Below, one piece after another: positions 7,564 to 15,401 of a DNA stretch of 64,000 bases. The stretch covers positions 38,748 through 102,747 of the forward strand of contig JBQTIU010000012.1 of assembly GCA_052387815.1 (NCBI GenBank), in the 5' to 3' direction. Positions within the stretch are counted from its first letter, which is position 1, and each line of letters starts with the position of its first letter. Below the pieces are notes generated by a model. It had not been told where the DNA came from, made no database searches, and saw only the letters and a list, made by a program, of their open reading frames with translations. Origin of the DNA: JBQTIU01 sp052387815. GTDB lineage: Bacteria > Pseudomonadota > Alphaproteobacteria > CACIAM-22H2. Both the position numbers and the translations under genes were made by a program.

Positions 7564-7949
7564 TCCGCCGCGGCCAAGGCGTGCTCGACCGCCGACGGTT
7601 CGCGGTCAATGACGAAAAGATAGGCGCGCGCCGGCGCATCCGGCTGGACGCGGCCCTGCTCCCAGTCTTGGAGCGTGCGCAGGTTGAGGGCATAGCGGGC
7701 GGAAAACGCCGCTTGCGAGAGACCGCGGCGCTTGCGGATCGCCTTCACCTCGGCGGCGGACAGCGTTATGCGCCGGAATTCCTTGCGCGCCTTTGGCGAG
7801 GGGGGAGGCGCATCGGGGTCCGACCGCGCGGCGGTCGCAACCTCGGCGCTCGTCATCGCCTCGAGCCGCCGCCTATCGGTCTTGCCGCGCAAGGTCTGCG
7901 GGCGGCCACCGGCGCCGCCCACGACCCGAATCGTCGTCTCGCCGCTCAT
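7560..7949 (-). CDS. Xre-type helix-turn-helix regulator (NadS/antitoxin-like)
   Basis: A 129-residue protein. The C-terminal half is a Cro/C1-type HTH: LSAAEVKAIRKRRGLSQAAFSARYALNL, recognition helix, then RTLQDWEQGR. This block closely matches the small regulator at 16789-17070 and the antitoxins of RelE/HigB-type pairs. No toxin gene flanks it now. The N-terminal ~55 residues are low-complexity and basic. The ATG at 7949 has GGAAGG upstream; a promoter and perfect operator-like palindrome lie at 7987-8015, which supports autoregulation. The stop overlaps the start of rlmN by 4 nt, so rlmN may be co-transcribed. Confidence 0.75.
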   Translation of the reverse strand: MSGETTIRVVGGAGGRPQTLRGKTDRRRLEAMTSAEVATAARSDPDAPPPSPKARKEFRRITLSAAEVKAIRKRRGLSQAAFSARYALNLRTLQDWEQGRVQPDAPARAYLFVIDREPSAVEHALAAAE

Positions 7950-7986
7950 CGTCGCTGGCCTTCCGCCGTGAACTCGCTCGCGTGTT

Positions 7987-8015
7987 CTTATACGGGAAAT
8001 CCGTATAGATATCAA
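7987..8015 (-). promoter_or_regulatory. Promoter with TATACGG operator of the HTH gene
   Basis: Read leftward: TTGATA (8015-8010), 17-nt spacer, TATAAG (7992-7987). A perfect inverted repeat, TATACGG (7989-7995) and CCGTATA (8001-8007) around GAAAT, covers the spacer and -10 box. This is the expected binding site for the Xre-type regulator encoded 38 nt downstream. Confidence 0.65.
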
Positions 8016-8020
8016 CCGGT

Positions 8021-8049
8021 CCGGCGCCTGGCTTTATTTCCGAGGCGAT
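8021..8049. repeat. 29-bp direct repeat, left copy (hicB 3'-end remnant)
   Basis: Identical over 29 nt to 9793-9821. In the right copy the sequence encodes the last codons of hicB (LGNKARRR and stop); here the same reading frame survives without a gene in front of it. The two copies bracket a 1.74-kb segment of different character. Confidence 0.75.
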
Positions 8050-8101
8050 GGAGGCGCTCGGAGGCGATGGCTCTAGCCGATCGAGACGGCGGCGCCGAGC
8101 C

Positions 8102-8572
8102 TCACGACTCCTCGCCGCGGGCCGTCATCCCTTCGTCGTCGGCGCGGCTCAGGGCCTCCGCGTCGAGGGCGTATTGCTCAAGGAGGTGTTTGTGAAGATC
8201 GGTGATGCTGATGAGCCCGACCACCTTGCCCTCCTCCGCCACCGGAATGTGCCGGAAGCGGCGCTCGTTCATCACCTTGAGCGCCTCTTGGGCCGGCGTG
8301 TGCGGCTTGCAGGTCACCACTTTCCGACTCATGAACTCCTCGACCCTCATGGTGGGCGCCATCTTCCCGTGGCTGCCGACCGCTCGGACCACATCCCGCT
8401 CAGAGAGCACCCCCCGGAGCTGTCCGGCGGAATCGGATACGACGACGATCCCGATCCGGCGCTCGGCGAGGACGCGGGCCGCCTCGGTGATGGTCGCATC
8501 CGGCGCCACGATCACCACCTTGCGGCCCTTGATCGTGAGGATGTCGTCGACGGTGAGAACTTTTTCAGCCAT
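8102..8572 (-). CDS. Tandem CBS-domain protein
   Basis: A 156-residue protein made of two CBS motifs (about residues 18-70 and 80-135), a Bateman module that binds adenosyl ligands and reports energy state. Landmarks are ITEAARVLAERRIGIVVVSD, GVLSERDVVRAV, PAQEALKVMNERRFRHIPV and VVGLISITDL. There is no effector domain, so it likely acts by binding another protein or as a free-standing sensor. The start ATG at 8572 gives the typical length. It lies inside the segment flanked by the 29-bp repeat, though its GC content resembles the chromosome. Confidence 0.9.
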   Translation of the reverse strand: MAEKVLTVDDILTIKGRKVVIVAPDATITEAARVLAERRIGIVVVSDSAGQLRGVLSERDVVRAVGSHGKMAPTMRVEEFMSRKVVTCKPHTPAQEALKVMNERRFRHIPVAEEGKVVGLISITDLHKHLLEQYALDAEALSRADDEGMTARGEES

Positions 8573-8693
8573 GGCGCTCCCTATCCCGCCGAGGATAACA
8601 CAACCACGCTTTCCGTGCTTATAGGCTCACAACTTGACTCAAGGGCGGCCCGCGTGATCCGCTTTCCTGCCAATCGCTAGAACGGGGGAAACC

Positions 8694-9038
8694 ATGAGCG
8701 GCCGAGGGAAAGCGAGCGGGATCAGTCTTTCCAATAAAGATGCGTCCATCGTTTTGGGGATGGTCTTACGCGGAGATCGCGATCACGATATCGCAGGTTG
8801 GTTTGGCGTAAACCTAGGCCGAATTGCCGAGGTGAAAGACGGAAAATTTGGGTCAATAAGTGCGGCCGCATCGGCAGATTTGCCGCCGAAGGGGCCTCCG
8901 GGTCCTAAGGGCCAAAGGCTGCGCGGGGCCATCGGCAAGGCGCTTGATTTGTTAGCTACGAAAGGCGCGGACGGACTGGCGGAGGCTACGGGTATCCTGA
9001 AGGATGCGCAGGCACGGTATGACACTAACGAAGCGTAG
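8694..9038 (+). CDS. Small putative DNA-binding protein, unknown function
   Basis: A 114-residue protein. Residues 14-50 (NKDASIVLGMVLRGDRDHDIAGWFGVNLGR then IAEVKDG) look like a short helix-turn-helix of a type seen in alphaproteobacterial phage-like and island genes; the middle is proline/glycine rich. GGGGGAAA precedes the ATG. A+T content is higher than the surroundings and it converges on, and overlaps by 14 nt, the methyltransferase gene. No specific function can be given. Confidence 0.65.
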   Translation: MSGRGKASGISLSNKDASIVLGMVLRGDRDHDIAGWFGVNLGRIAEVKDGKFGSISAAASADLPPKGPPGPKGQRLRGAIGKALDLLATKGADGLAEATGILKDAQARYDTNEA

Positions 9039-9690
9039 CTAAGTCATGTCCTGCGGGTAGCGGGACGTAGACGGGATAATCGGCTGCGCGTTCGAGATGC
9101 TTTCGACACGGTGGCACCCACATCAGCCTAGACGTGGTGCTGTCACATTCTTTCTCCCACACCAACCAAGCGTAGCTGGTTGCCGTGACCGCCTTTCCAT
9201 CCAAGCGCCCCTTCACCATGGGAACACGCTCGGTGAATTGTGCAAATTTGGTTGGAGGCGTTTGCACAAACAGGTTGCGGTAGCGACCGACGCTTTCAAT
9301 AAATACGGTCCGAGCTAGTATCGCGACACCTTCCTTGGCGACCTTAAGAGCACGGATCACAAACTCCTCGCTTAGGCGGAATGGCGGGTTGGTAATCACC
9401 CAATCAACGGAGTTCATTTCAAAGGGATATGTGAGGAAATCACGCACGGGGCCGTATCCATAGTCGTAGGCATCCGAATGCATAACCTTGCCGAAGTATT
9501 CCTTGAGCACCCGCGCCATATGGCCGGCCCCACAGGCTGGCTCAAGGCAACTCTTCTTAGATAGCGTCTGCCGATTATCCAGGATGTGCTCGATCAAGGC
9601 GCGGGTGGCCCAAGGAGGCGTCGGGAAATCGTCGTGGCTATCCTTAGCCTCGATCCTCTGCGCCATAACTGCGTGAGTTTTATTCTGCAT
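9025..9690 (-). CDS. Phage-type DNA adenine methyltransferase-like protein
   Basis: A 221-residue class I SAM-dependent methyltransferase. Motif I reads CLEPACGAGHM near residues 48-58 and the catalytic (D/N)PPY-type motif reads VITNPPF near 100, which is characteristic of N6-adenine/N4-cytosine DNA methyltransferases. A start with DDFPTPPW is typical of small phage MTases. The ATG at 9690 has AGG 3-5 nt upstream; a longer start at 9762 is possible. No restriction enzyme gene is adjacent, so it may be a solitary or anti-restriction methylase. The A+T-rich composition and the position inside the 29-bp repeat bracket point to transfer. Confidence 0.8.
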   Translation of the reverse strand: MQNKTHAVMAQRIEAKDSHDDFPTPPWATRALIEHILDNRQTLSKKSCLEPACGAGHMARVLKEYFGKVMHSDAYDYGYGPVRDFLTYPFEMNSVDWVITNPPFRLSEEFVIRALKVAKEGVAILARTVFIESVGRYRNLFVQTPPTKFAQFTERVPMVKGRLDGKAVTATSYAWLVWEKECDSTTSRLMWVPPCRKHLERAADYPVYVPLPAGHDLATLR

Positions 9691-9789
9691 CCTGATTTCC
9701 CCGGCTCGACGCGACAGCGTTACGCCGGGAATCATAGATTCAGGAGATATCAACTCTGTCAAGCTGGATCAGTAATCCAAACTGACCCA

Positions 9790-10176
9790 CTACCGGCGCC
9801 TGGCTTTATTTCCGAGGCGATTTGCCCCGCGTGTCCGTTCACCGAGGCCTTCCGCCAGCAGCGCGATCGCCAGCGCATTGAGGCTGACGCCTTCGACGGC
9901 AGCTTGCTGGGCCAGTTTCATGTGCAGGCTCTTGGGCACCCGGATGACCCATTTGCCGCTGAAGTTTTCGGCACGGGAGGGTTGGGGAACGGGGTCTCCG
10001 AACTCTTGCGCCGTCTTGATCCACGACGGAATGGCGTCCTCGACGTTCTCGATGGCCTCCGCGATCGTCTTGCCGTCCGACATGCAGCCGGGCAGGTCGG
10101 GCACCTGCGCGACGTAGCCGCCACCGTCTTCCTTCGACAGCGGGCGAACCAACACGGCATACTTGCTGGTGTCCAT
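9790..10176 (-). CDS. HicB-family antitoxin-like protein without adjacent HicA
   Basis: A 128-residue protein. The N-terminal HicB fold has YAVLVRPLSKEDGGGYVAQVPDLPGCMSDG followed by EAIENVEDAI; the C-terminal part (KWVIRVPKSLHMKLAQQAAVEGVSLNALAIALLAEGL) is a ribbon-helix-helix DNA-binding domain. In complete systems it neutralises the HicA mRNA interferase. No HicA gene lies next to it. The last codons and the stop form the right copy of the 29-bp direct repeat. I prefer the ATG at 10176; one at 10194 is possible. Confidence 0.82.
   Translation of the reverse strand: MDTSKYAVLVRPLSKEDGGGYVAQVPDLPGCMSDGKTIAEAIENVEDAIPSWIKTAQEFGDPVPQPSRAENFSGKWVIRVPKSLHMKLAQQAAVEGVSLNALAIALLAEGLGERTRGANRLGNKARRR
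9793..9821. repeat. 29-bp direct repeat, right copy (end of hicB)
   Basis: Identical to 8021-8049. It covers the final codons of the HicB-like gene. A repeat of a gene's 3' end at both edges of a foreign-looking segment resembles an integration or recombination footprint. Confidence 0.75.
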
Positions 10177-10203
10177 AGGTGAATCGTGCCCCACGGCCCT
10201 ATA

Positions 10204-10299
10204 GATACTACCGCCGTTTCCCTATGTAGGGGCCGGTTTCAAACCGGCCCGTGCGGGCGGGTTATAAACCCGCCCCTACGAAATGCCATCGGTAGTATC
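10204..10299. repeat. GTAGGGGC palindromic repeat inside a larger inverted repeat
   Basis: The core at 10226-10279 has outer arms GTAGGGGC/GCCCCTAC and two inner hairpins, CCGGTTTCAAACCGG and GCGGGTTATAAACCCGC. Around it, GATACTACCG (10204-10213) and CGGTAGTATC (10290-10299) form a further perfect 10-bp inverted repeat not seen at the other copies. It lies between the hicB start and the IalB-like gene. Confidence 0.75.
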
Positions 10300-10343
10300 A
10301 CCTTTCAAGACCAAGGGACGTTGGCTTCGTGAGTCGCGCCCGC

Positions 10344-10859
10344 CTATTTGACCTCGCAGGCCTTGCCGATTTCGGCGTAGGCGCGCGAGAAGCCGGCGAG
10401 CGGGAAAATATCCAGGGTCTCGGTGTTGCGGGCCGAGACGCCCTTGACCGCCAGCGCGCGCCCGACGCGCATCGCCTCGATGAGCGCCTTGTCCGCCGCC
10501 CCGTCGCGCGCCCACGCGGTTTCCGGATCGACGTCGGGTCTCGCCAACAGCTCGAACTTCTTGCCGTCGATGTCGACCATCACCGGCGCCCCGTCCTTGA
10601 AGGGATAGCCGGCCTGGAAGCTCACCTCGCCGCGGACCTTGGCGGCCGGGCGATGGGCGACCGACACCGACACCTCGCCGCGCCTGGCATATTTGCCCTC
10701 GGACTGGGCCGGCCGCGCCGCCATGTAGCAGACCTTGCCGCCGCGCTCGGCAACCTCGATGGCCGTCCACGCCTCGAACGCGCCGAGCGCCTTGGGTTCG
10801 GCGGTGGCCGGGCCGCTTCCGACGAGAAGCAGAAAGAGGGCGCGCGAGAAGCGGGTCAT
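10344..10859 (-). CDS. Invasion-associated locus B (IalB) family secreted protein
   Basis: A 171-residue periplasmic protein. The signal peptide spans about residues 1-20 (ending GPATAEP). The mature IalB-type domain shows KVCYMAARPA, VSVSVAHRPA, a VDIDGKKFELLA strand and DKALIEAMRVGRALAVKGVSARNTETLDIFPLAGFSRAYAEI split around family positions. IalB proteins are widespread in alphaproteobacteria, including non-pathogens; the name comes from Bartonella and does not imply invasion. The next gene upstream (RNA methyltransferase) is on the same strand with only 32 nt between. Confidence 0.82.
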   Translation of the reverse strand: MTRFSRALFLLLVGSGPATAEPKALGAFEAWTAIEVAERGGKVCYMAARPAQSEGKYARRGEVSVSVAHRPAAKVRGEVSFQAGYPFKDGAPVMVDIDGKKFELLARPDVDPETAWARDGAADKALIEAMRVGRALAVKGVSARNTETLDIFPLAGFSRAYAEIGKACEVK

Positions 10860-10891
10860 GGCCCGCCTATGGCAGGGGGCGCCAAGCATCC

Positions 10892-11443
10892 TCACCTGAG
10901 GGCTTTTTCGCTGCCTGCCTTGCGGCTGCGGCGCGGCGGGCCGAAGGCGGCGGGCGCCAGCGGCTCGGGTCGGCCGCCGGGGACGAGCGGGCGGCCGGCG
11001 AAGCGGCCAAGCGTCAGCAGGCGGTCGTACATGACGATGGCGCCGGCCAGCGCCAGGTTGATGGCGAACCGGGTCGGGATCTTCACGACGTGCTCGCACA
11101 GCCCGACGAGGAGCGGCGACAGCGCGCCGCGCTCCGGCCCCAGCACATAGGCGGCGGCGCGCGGGTGGCGGAAGCTCGGCAGATCGACGGCCCGGTCCAG
11201 GAGCTCGACGCCAATCAGCGCGCAATCCCTGGGCAGCAACAGCGAGCCCGCGTCAGCGAACTCGTAGAGCGGCAGGCTGGCCGGCGCATCCGAGGTATCG
11301 GCGAGCCGGCCATCGGCGCGCCCGTAGGCGGCGCCGATGGTGAACACGAAGCTGGCGCCGAAGGCATGGGCGGTGCGCAGCAGGCTGCCGAGGTTCATCG
11401 GCTTGCTCACCCCTTCGACGCCGATGCCGAAATAACCGCGCAA
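10892..11443 (-). CDS. SpoU-type RNA 2'-O-methyltransferase
   Basis: A ~183-residue SPOUT methyltransferase of the TrmH/SpoU class. N-terminal GVSKPMNLGSLLRTAHAFGA is motif 1; LGPERGALSP is motif 2; IPTRFAINLALAGAIVMYDRLL is the trefoil-knot motif 3 that binds SAM. It should methylate a ribose in tRNA or rRNA; the target is not readable. I chose the TTG at 11443 (GGGAG 8 nt upstream, homologue-like start LRGYFGIG); an ATG at 11539 would add 32 low-complexity residues and overlap the divergent asparaginase gene. Confidence 0.82.
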   Translation of the reverse strand: MRGYFGIGVEGVSKPMNLGSLLRTAHAFGASFVFTIGAAYGRADGRLADTSDAPASLPLYEFADAGSLLLPRDCALIGVELLDRAVDLPSFRHPRAAAYVLGPERGALSPLLVGLCEHVVKIPTRFAINLALAGAIVMYDRLLTLGRFAGRPLVPGGRPEPLAPAAFGPPRRSRKAGSEKALR

Positions 11444-11537
11444 ATCGAAGCTCCCTTGGCCGCGGGCAAACCAACCTTGCCTACCGCGCCCGGCCGGGGC
11501 AAGGTGTTCGTCGCGCCGAATCCAGGATGCCCGGGCC

Positions 11538-12587
11538 ATGCCGCACGAGAAAACTCCGCCGATGGCACCCTCCGAAACCGTCCCGCCGGTCCTGGTCGAG
11601 GTCCGGCGCGGAGCAGCGCTCGAAAGCCGCCACCGCGGCGCGGTCGCGGTGGTCGATAGCGTGGGCCGGCTGATCGAGGCGCATGGCGATATCGACCGGC
11701 CGGTCTATCCGCGCTCGGCGATCAAGCCGCTCCAGGCCTTGGCGCTGATCGAGACCGGGGCCGCCGCCGCCTTCGCGGTGAGCGAGCCCGAGCTGGCGAT
11801 CGCCTGCGCGAGCCACGCCGGCGAGCCCGCCCATGTCGCCGCCGTCGCCGCTTGGCTCCAGCGCCTCGGCCTCGCACCCGAGGACCTCGAATGCGGCGCC
11901 CATCTGCCCTACCACGCCGCTTCGGCGCACGCGCTGATCCGCGCCGGCCAGGCGCCCACGGCGCTGCACAACAATTGCTCGGGCAAGCACACCGGCATAC
12001 TCGCCACCTGCCGGCACTTGGGCGAGGCCACGCGCGGCTATATGGCGCCGGACCACCCCGCGCAGCTTCGCGTCGCCCGGGTCATCGAAGAGATGTGCGG
12101 GGTCGATCTCGCGGCCGCGCCGCGCGGGGTCGATGGCTGCGGGCTGCCGCAGTTCGCCATCCCACTGCGCTCGCTCGCCCTCGGCTTCGCCCGTTTGGCC
12201 TCGCCCGACGCACTAGCGCGCGCGCGGGCCGCTTCATGCCGGGCGATATCGCGGGCGATGACGGCGCATCCGTTCATGCTCGCCGGGACGGGGCGGTTTT
12301 GCACGCGGGTCGCGGAGATCGCGCGCGGGCTGGCGCTCGTCAAGACCGGCGCCGAGGGCATGTATCTGGCCGCCGTCCCGGGGCGCGGGCTTGGGCTCGC
12401 GCTCAAGATCGAGGATGGGGCCGCGCGCGCCGCCGAAGTCGCGCTGGCGGCGCTTCTTGCCCGCTTGGCCGGCTTCGACGAGGGCCAGCGCGCGGCCTTG
12501 CGGCCGCTGATCGAGCCGCCGCTCACCAATGTTTCCGGAGTCGCCGTCGGCGTGCTGTCCCCGGCGCGCGTGCTCGATGCGAGGTGA
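11538..12587 (+). CDS. Asparaginase (rhizobial type II-like)
   Basis: A 349-residue enzyme of the Rhizobium etli AnsA-like class, unrelated in sequence to the E. coli enzymes, hydrolysing L-asparagine to aspartate and ammonia. Family signatures: YPRSAIKPLQALALIE near 55-70, ACASHAGEPAHV, NNCSGKHTGILA near 147-158 (with the catalytic Ser/Lys set), and GVDGCGLPQFAIPL. No signal peptide, so cytosolic. It is divergent from the RNA methyltransferase gene and is followed 4 nt later by a reductase gene. An ATG at 11562 is an alternative start. Confidence 0.9.
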   Translation: MPHEKTPPMAPSETVPPVLVEVRRGAALESRHRGAVAVVDSVGRLIEAHGDIDRPVYPRSAIKPLQALALIETGAAAAFAVSEPELAIACASHAGEPAHVAAVAAWLQRLGLAPEDLECGAHLPYHAASAHALIRAGQAPTALHNNCSGKHTGILATCRHLGEATRGYMAPDHPAQLRVARVIEEMCGVDLAAAPRGVDGCGLPQFAIPLRSLALGFARLASPDALARARAASCRAISRAMTAHPFMLAGTGRFCTRVAEIARGLALVKTGAEGMYLAAVPGRGLGLALKIEDGAARAAEVALAALLARLAGFDEGQRAALRPLIEPPLTNVSGVAVGVLSPARVLDAR

Positions 12588-12591
12588 GACC

Positions 12592-13572
12592 ATGCGCGCG
12601 GTCATCTGCAAAGCCTTGGACGGGCCCTCGGCCCTAGCCGTCGAAGAGACGCCCCCGCCCCCGCTGGTGCCGGGGTCGGCGAGGATCGCCGTCAAGGCCG
12701 CGGGGCTCAACTTCGCCGACACCCTGATGATCCAAGGCCGCTATCAGATGCGCCTCGAGCCCCCGTTCACGCCCGGCTTCGAGGCGGCGGGAGTGGTGCG
12801 CGAAGTCGCGCCCGATGTCCGCGGACTCGAAGCAGGCGACCGGGTCATCGCCGTCCCCGGCCACGGCGCCTTCGCCGAGGACATCGTGTGCGCGGCCGCC
12901 GAGTTGTTCGCCTGCCCGGACGACATGGATTTCGTCGCCGCCGCCGGCTTCCCGGTCGCCTACGGCACGGCGCATCTCGGCTTGTGGCGGCGGGCGAACC
13001 TCGAGCCCGGCGAGACCTTGCTGGTGCTCGGCGCGGCCGGCGGGGTCGGGCTCGCGGCGATCGAGGTCGGCAGGGCGATGGGCGCCACCGTCATCGCCGC
13101 GGCGCGCGGCGAGGACAAGCTCGCGCTCGCCCGCGCCCACGGCGCCGATCATGCCATCGACTACGCGCGCGAGGACCTGCGCCAGCGGGCCAAGGCGCTC
13201 GCCGGGGGCAGCGTCGACGTGGTGTTCGATCCGGTCGGCGGGGACGTCTTCGACGCGGCGCTCAGGACGCTCGGCTGGGAGGGCCGGATCGTCATCGTCG
13301 GCTTCGCCGGCGGACGCATTCCGCAAATTCCGGCCAACCTGCTGCTGTTGAAGAACATCGCCGCCACCGGGCTGCACTGGGGCGATTACCGGCGCAACAA
13401 CCCGGACCTCATGCGCACCTCGTTCACCCGGCTGTTCGCGTGGTGGCGCGAAGGCAAGCTCAAGCCGCACGTCTCGCACCGCTTCGATCTCGCCGCGGTC
13501 GCCGCGGCCATGGACCTCCTCTTGGCCCGCCGCTCGACCGGCAAGGTCGTGCTGACCACCGACGATTCATGA
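12592..13572 (+). CDS. NADPH:quinone reductase-like zinc-free MDR oxidoreductase
   Basis: A 326-residue member of the medium-chain dehydrogenase/reductase superfamily. The N-terminal GroES-like part has GLNFADTLMIQGRY and PGFEAAGVV; no zinc ligand set is present; the Rossmann site is VLGAAGGVGLAAIEVGRAMGA at about 145-165, followed by VVFDPVGGDVFD. This pattern matches quinone oxidoreductases of the Qor/CrtB-like group, some of which act on enoyl-CoA-like substrates. It starts 4 nt after the asparaginase stop and its stop overlaps the next ATG. Confidence 0.88.
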   Translation: MRAVICKALDGPSALAVEETPPPPLVPGSARIAVKAAGLNFADTLMIQGRYQMRLEPPFTPGFEAAGVVREVAPDVRGLEAGDRVIAVPGHGAFAEDIVCAAAELFACPDDMDFVAAAGFPVAYGTAHLGLWRRANLEPGETLLVLGAAGGVGLAAIEVGRAMGATVIAAARGEDKLALARAHGADHAIDYAREDLRQRAKALAGGSVDVVFDPVGGDVFDAALRTLGWEGRIVIVGFAGGRIPQIPANLLLLKNIAATGLHWGDYRRNNPDLMRTSFTRLFAWWREGKLKPHVSHRFDLAAVAAAMDLLLARRSTGKVVLTTDDS

Positions 13573-14816
13573 CCGATCCCGACCCCGTCGCGGCGCAATA
13601 CGAGGCCTATCCCTACCCGAGCCGCGACCCCGAGGACGAGCGTCGACGACTCGTCACCGGCTCGCCCAGCCATCTCGACGAGGTCAACCATTACGTGTTC
13701 GGCGGGCGGCGCGATTTCCGCGCCCCCTTCCGGGCGCTGATCGCCGGCGGCGGGACCGGCGATGCGACGATCATGCTCGCCCAGCAACTCACCGACCGCG
13801 GCGCGCCCGCCGAGGTGGTCTACCTCGACCGCTCCACTGCCGCCCGCCGGGTCGCCGAGGCGCGCGCCACGGCGCGCGGCCTTGCCAACCTCAGGTTCGT
13901 GACCGCCTCGCTCCTCGATTTGCCGGCGCTCGGGCTTGGCGCCTTCGACTACATCGATTGCTGCGGCGTGCTCCATCACCTGCCCGACCCCGGCGCCGGC
14001 CTGGCGGTGCTCGCCCGCAGCCTCGCCGCGGGCGGCGGGCTCGGCGTCATGGTCTACGGCGAATACGGGCGCACCGGAATCTACCCGGCGCAGGAGATGC
14101 TGCGCATGATCGCCGGGCCCGAACTGCCGCCGGCCGAGCGCCTCGCCGTGGCGCGCCGGCTGGTCGACGGCCTGCCGGCCGGCAACTGGCTGAAGCGCAA
14201 CCCGATCATGGCCGAGGCGCGGACGGGGGACGCGGCGCTGTTCGACCTGCTCTTGAACGCAGTCGACCGCGCCTATCGCGTCGAGGAGGTCGGCGCGCTG
14301 GCCGCGCGGGCCGGCCTGCGCATCGCGGCATTCGTGCCGCCGGCGCTCTACGAGCCCGAGACCTGGATCGAGGATCCCGTGGTCCGCGCCCGCCTCGCCG
14401 GGCTCGACGCGCCCTCTCGCGCCGCCTTCGCCGAGCAGGCGAGCGGGGCGATCAAGGTTCACATCTTCTACGCCGTAGCCGCCGACAACCCCGTCGCCCC
14501 GCCGGCCGCCGACGATCCCGCGGCGGTGCCGCGCTGGTGCGAGCCGGTCGCCGGCAACCCCGACGCGCCGGCGCGCGGCCGGCCGACCCTGGCGGTCGAA
14601 TTGGGCGGCGCCACGCGCCGGTTCGAGCTGCCGCCGCTCGGGCCCACGATCATCGGCCGCATCGACGGCCAGGCCACGCTCGCCGCCCTCCACCGCGGCC
14701 TGGCGGCGGGCCCCGCCCCGGGGCTGTCGTGGCCGGGGTTCCTTGACGCGTTTCGCGCCACCTACGGCCCGCTCCATGGGCTCGGCAAGCTGATGCTCGC
14801 CCTGCCGCCGGCCTGA
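13569..14816 (+). CDS. Class I SAM-dependent methyltransferase with C-terminal extension
   Basis: A 415-residue protein. The first ~20 residues (VAAQYEAYPYPSRDP) are a conserved lead-in of this type of methyltransferase. Motif I is ALIAGGGTGDATIMLAQQL at about 57-75 and motif IV is YIDCCGVLHHLPDP. After the SAM domain (to about 205) comes a helical region and a ~130-residue C-terminal part of unknown type. The substrate is unknown. Start overlaps the preceding stop (ATGA), making a three-gene operon with the asparaginase and reductase. Confidence 0.82.
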   Translation: MTDPDPVAAQYEAYPYPSRDPEDERRRLVTGSPSHLDEVNHYVFGGRRDFRAPFRALIAGGGTGDATIMLAQQLTDRGAPAEVVYLDRSTAARRVAEARATARGLANLRFVTASLLDLPALGLGAFDYIDCCGVLHHLPDPGAGLAVLARSLAAGGGLGVMVYGEYGRTGIYPAQEMLRMIAGPELPPAERLAVARRLVDGLPAGNWLKRNPIMAEARTGDAALFDLLLNAVDRAYRVEEVGALAARAGLRIAAFVPPALYEPETWIEDPVVRARLAGLDAPSRAAFAEQASGAIKVHIFYAVAADNPVAPPAADDPAAVPRWCEPVAGNPDAPARGRPTLAVELGGATRRFELPPLGPTIIGRIDGQATLAALHRGLAAGPAPGLSWPGFLDAFRATYGPLHGLGKLMLALPPA

Positions 14817-14828
14817 CGGCCTCGGCGG

Positions 14829-15332
14829 TCAAGCCGGCGGCGCCTCGCGCAAATAGAAGAGCAGGTCGAGCGGCGGCGGGTCCGCGCCGGCGTGCGACAA
14901 CAGCCCGTGGACCTGGCCACGGTGGTGGGTCTGGTGGTTGAAGAAATGGGCGAGCACGAACCGCATCGGCGTCGCCTGCGACTCGCCTTTCATGTTCCGA
15001 TAGCGCAGCGTGGTGTTGAGGGTCGGCGGATCGAGGCCGTCGATCAAGTTGATGATCTGCGCGTCCTCCGCCTCGCGGGCCACGCGCAAGCCCACCAAAT
15101 CGCCGTAGAGGATCTGGTCGAGCGACTTGATGCCGTGGTCGTGAGCAGCAATGCGGCTGAGCCAGATGCGGTCGCCGACCAGGATGTGATTGAGCGTGGC
15201 GTGGATCGAGCCGAAGAACGACGGCCGCACCTTCATGTACGCGGCCTCGGGCAGCGCCGCGCAGGCGCCATAGAGCCGCCGGTTGGCCCATTGGTTGTAG
15301 CGGGCGAGCGTGCGGAAATAATCGTCCTTCAT
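14829..15332 (-). CDS. DinB family protein
   Basis: A 167-residue four-helix-bundle protein of the DinB/YfiT-like superfamily. The three metal-binding histidines are recognisable: one in ATLNHILVGDRIWL at about 46-60 and two in HFFNHQTHHRGQVHGLL near 130-146. Family members are metal-dependent thiol transferases or have no known reaction. It converges on the methyltransferase gene with a 12-nt gap. The ATG at 15332 gives the usual length. Confidence 0.9.
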   Translation of the reverse strand: MKDDYFRTLARYNQWANRRLYGACAALPEAAYMKVRPSFFGSIHATLNHILVGDRIWLSRIAAHDHGIKSLDQILYGDLVGLRVAREAEDAQIINLIDGLDPPTLNTTLRYRNMKGESQATPMRFVLAHFFNHQTHHRGQVHGLLSHAGADPPPLDLLFYLREAPPA

Positions 15333-15401
15333 CGGCTATCTCCCCTGCCTCCGAGGCGAAGATTGCGCTCAGGCACCCGCACCGGTCAACCGCCGCCGCC
15401 C

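Noticed and set aside
5588..7693. Long minus-strand frame across GST and part of rlmN
   Set aside because: It is out of frame with rlmN and antisense to GST; both real genes show family motifs.
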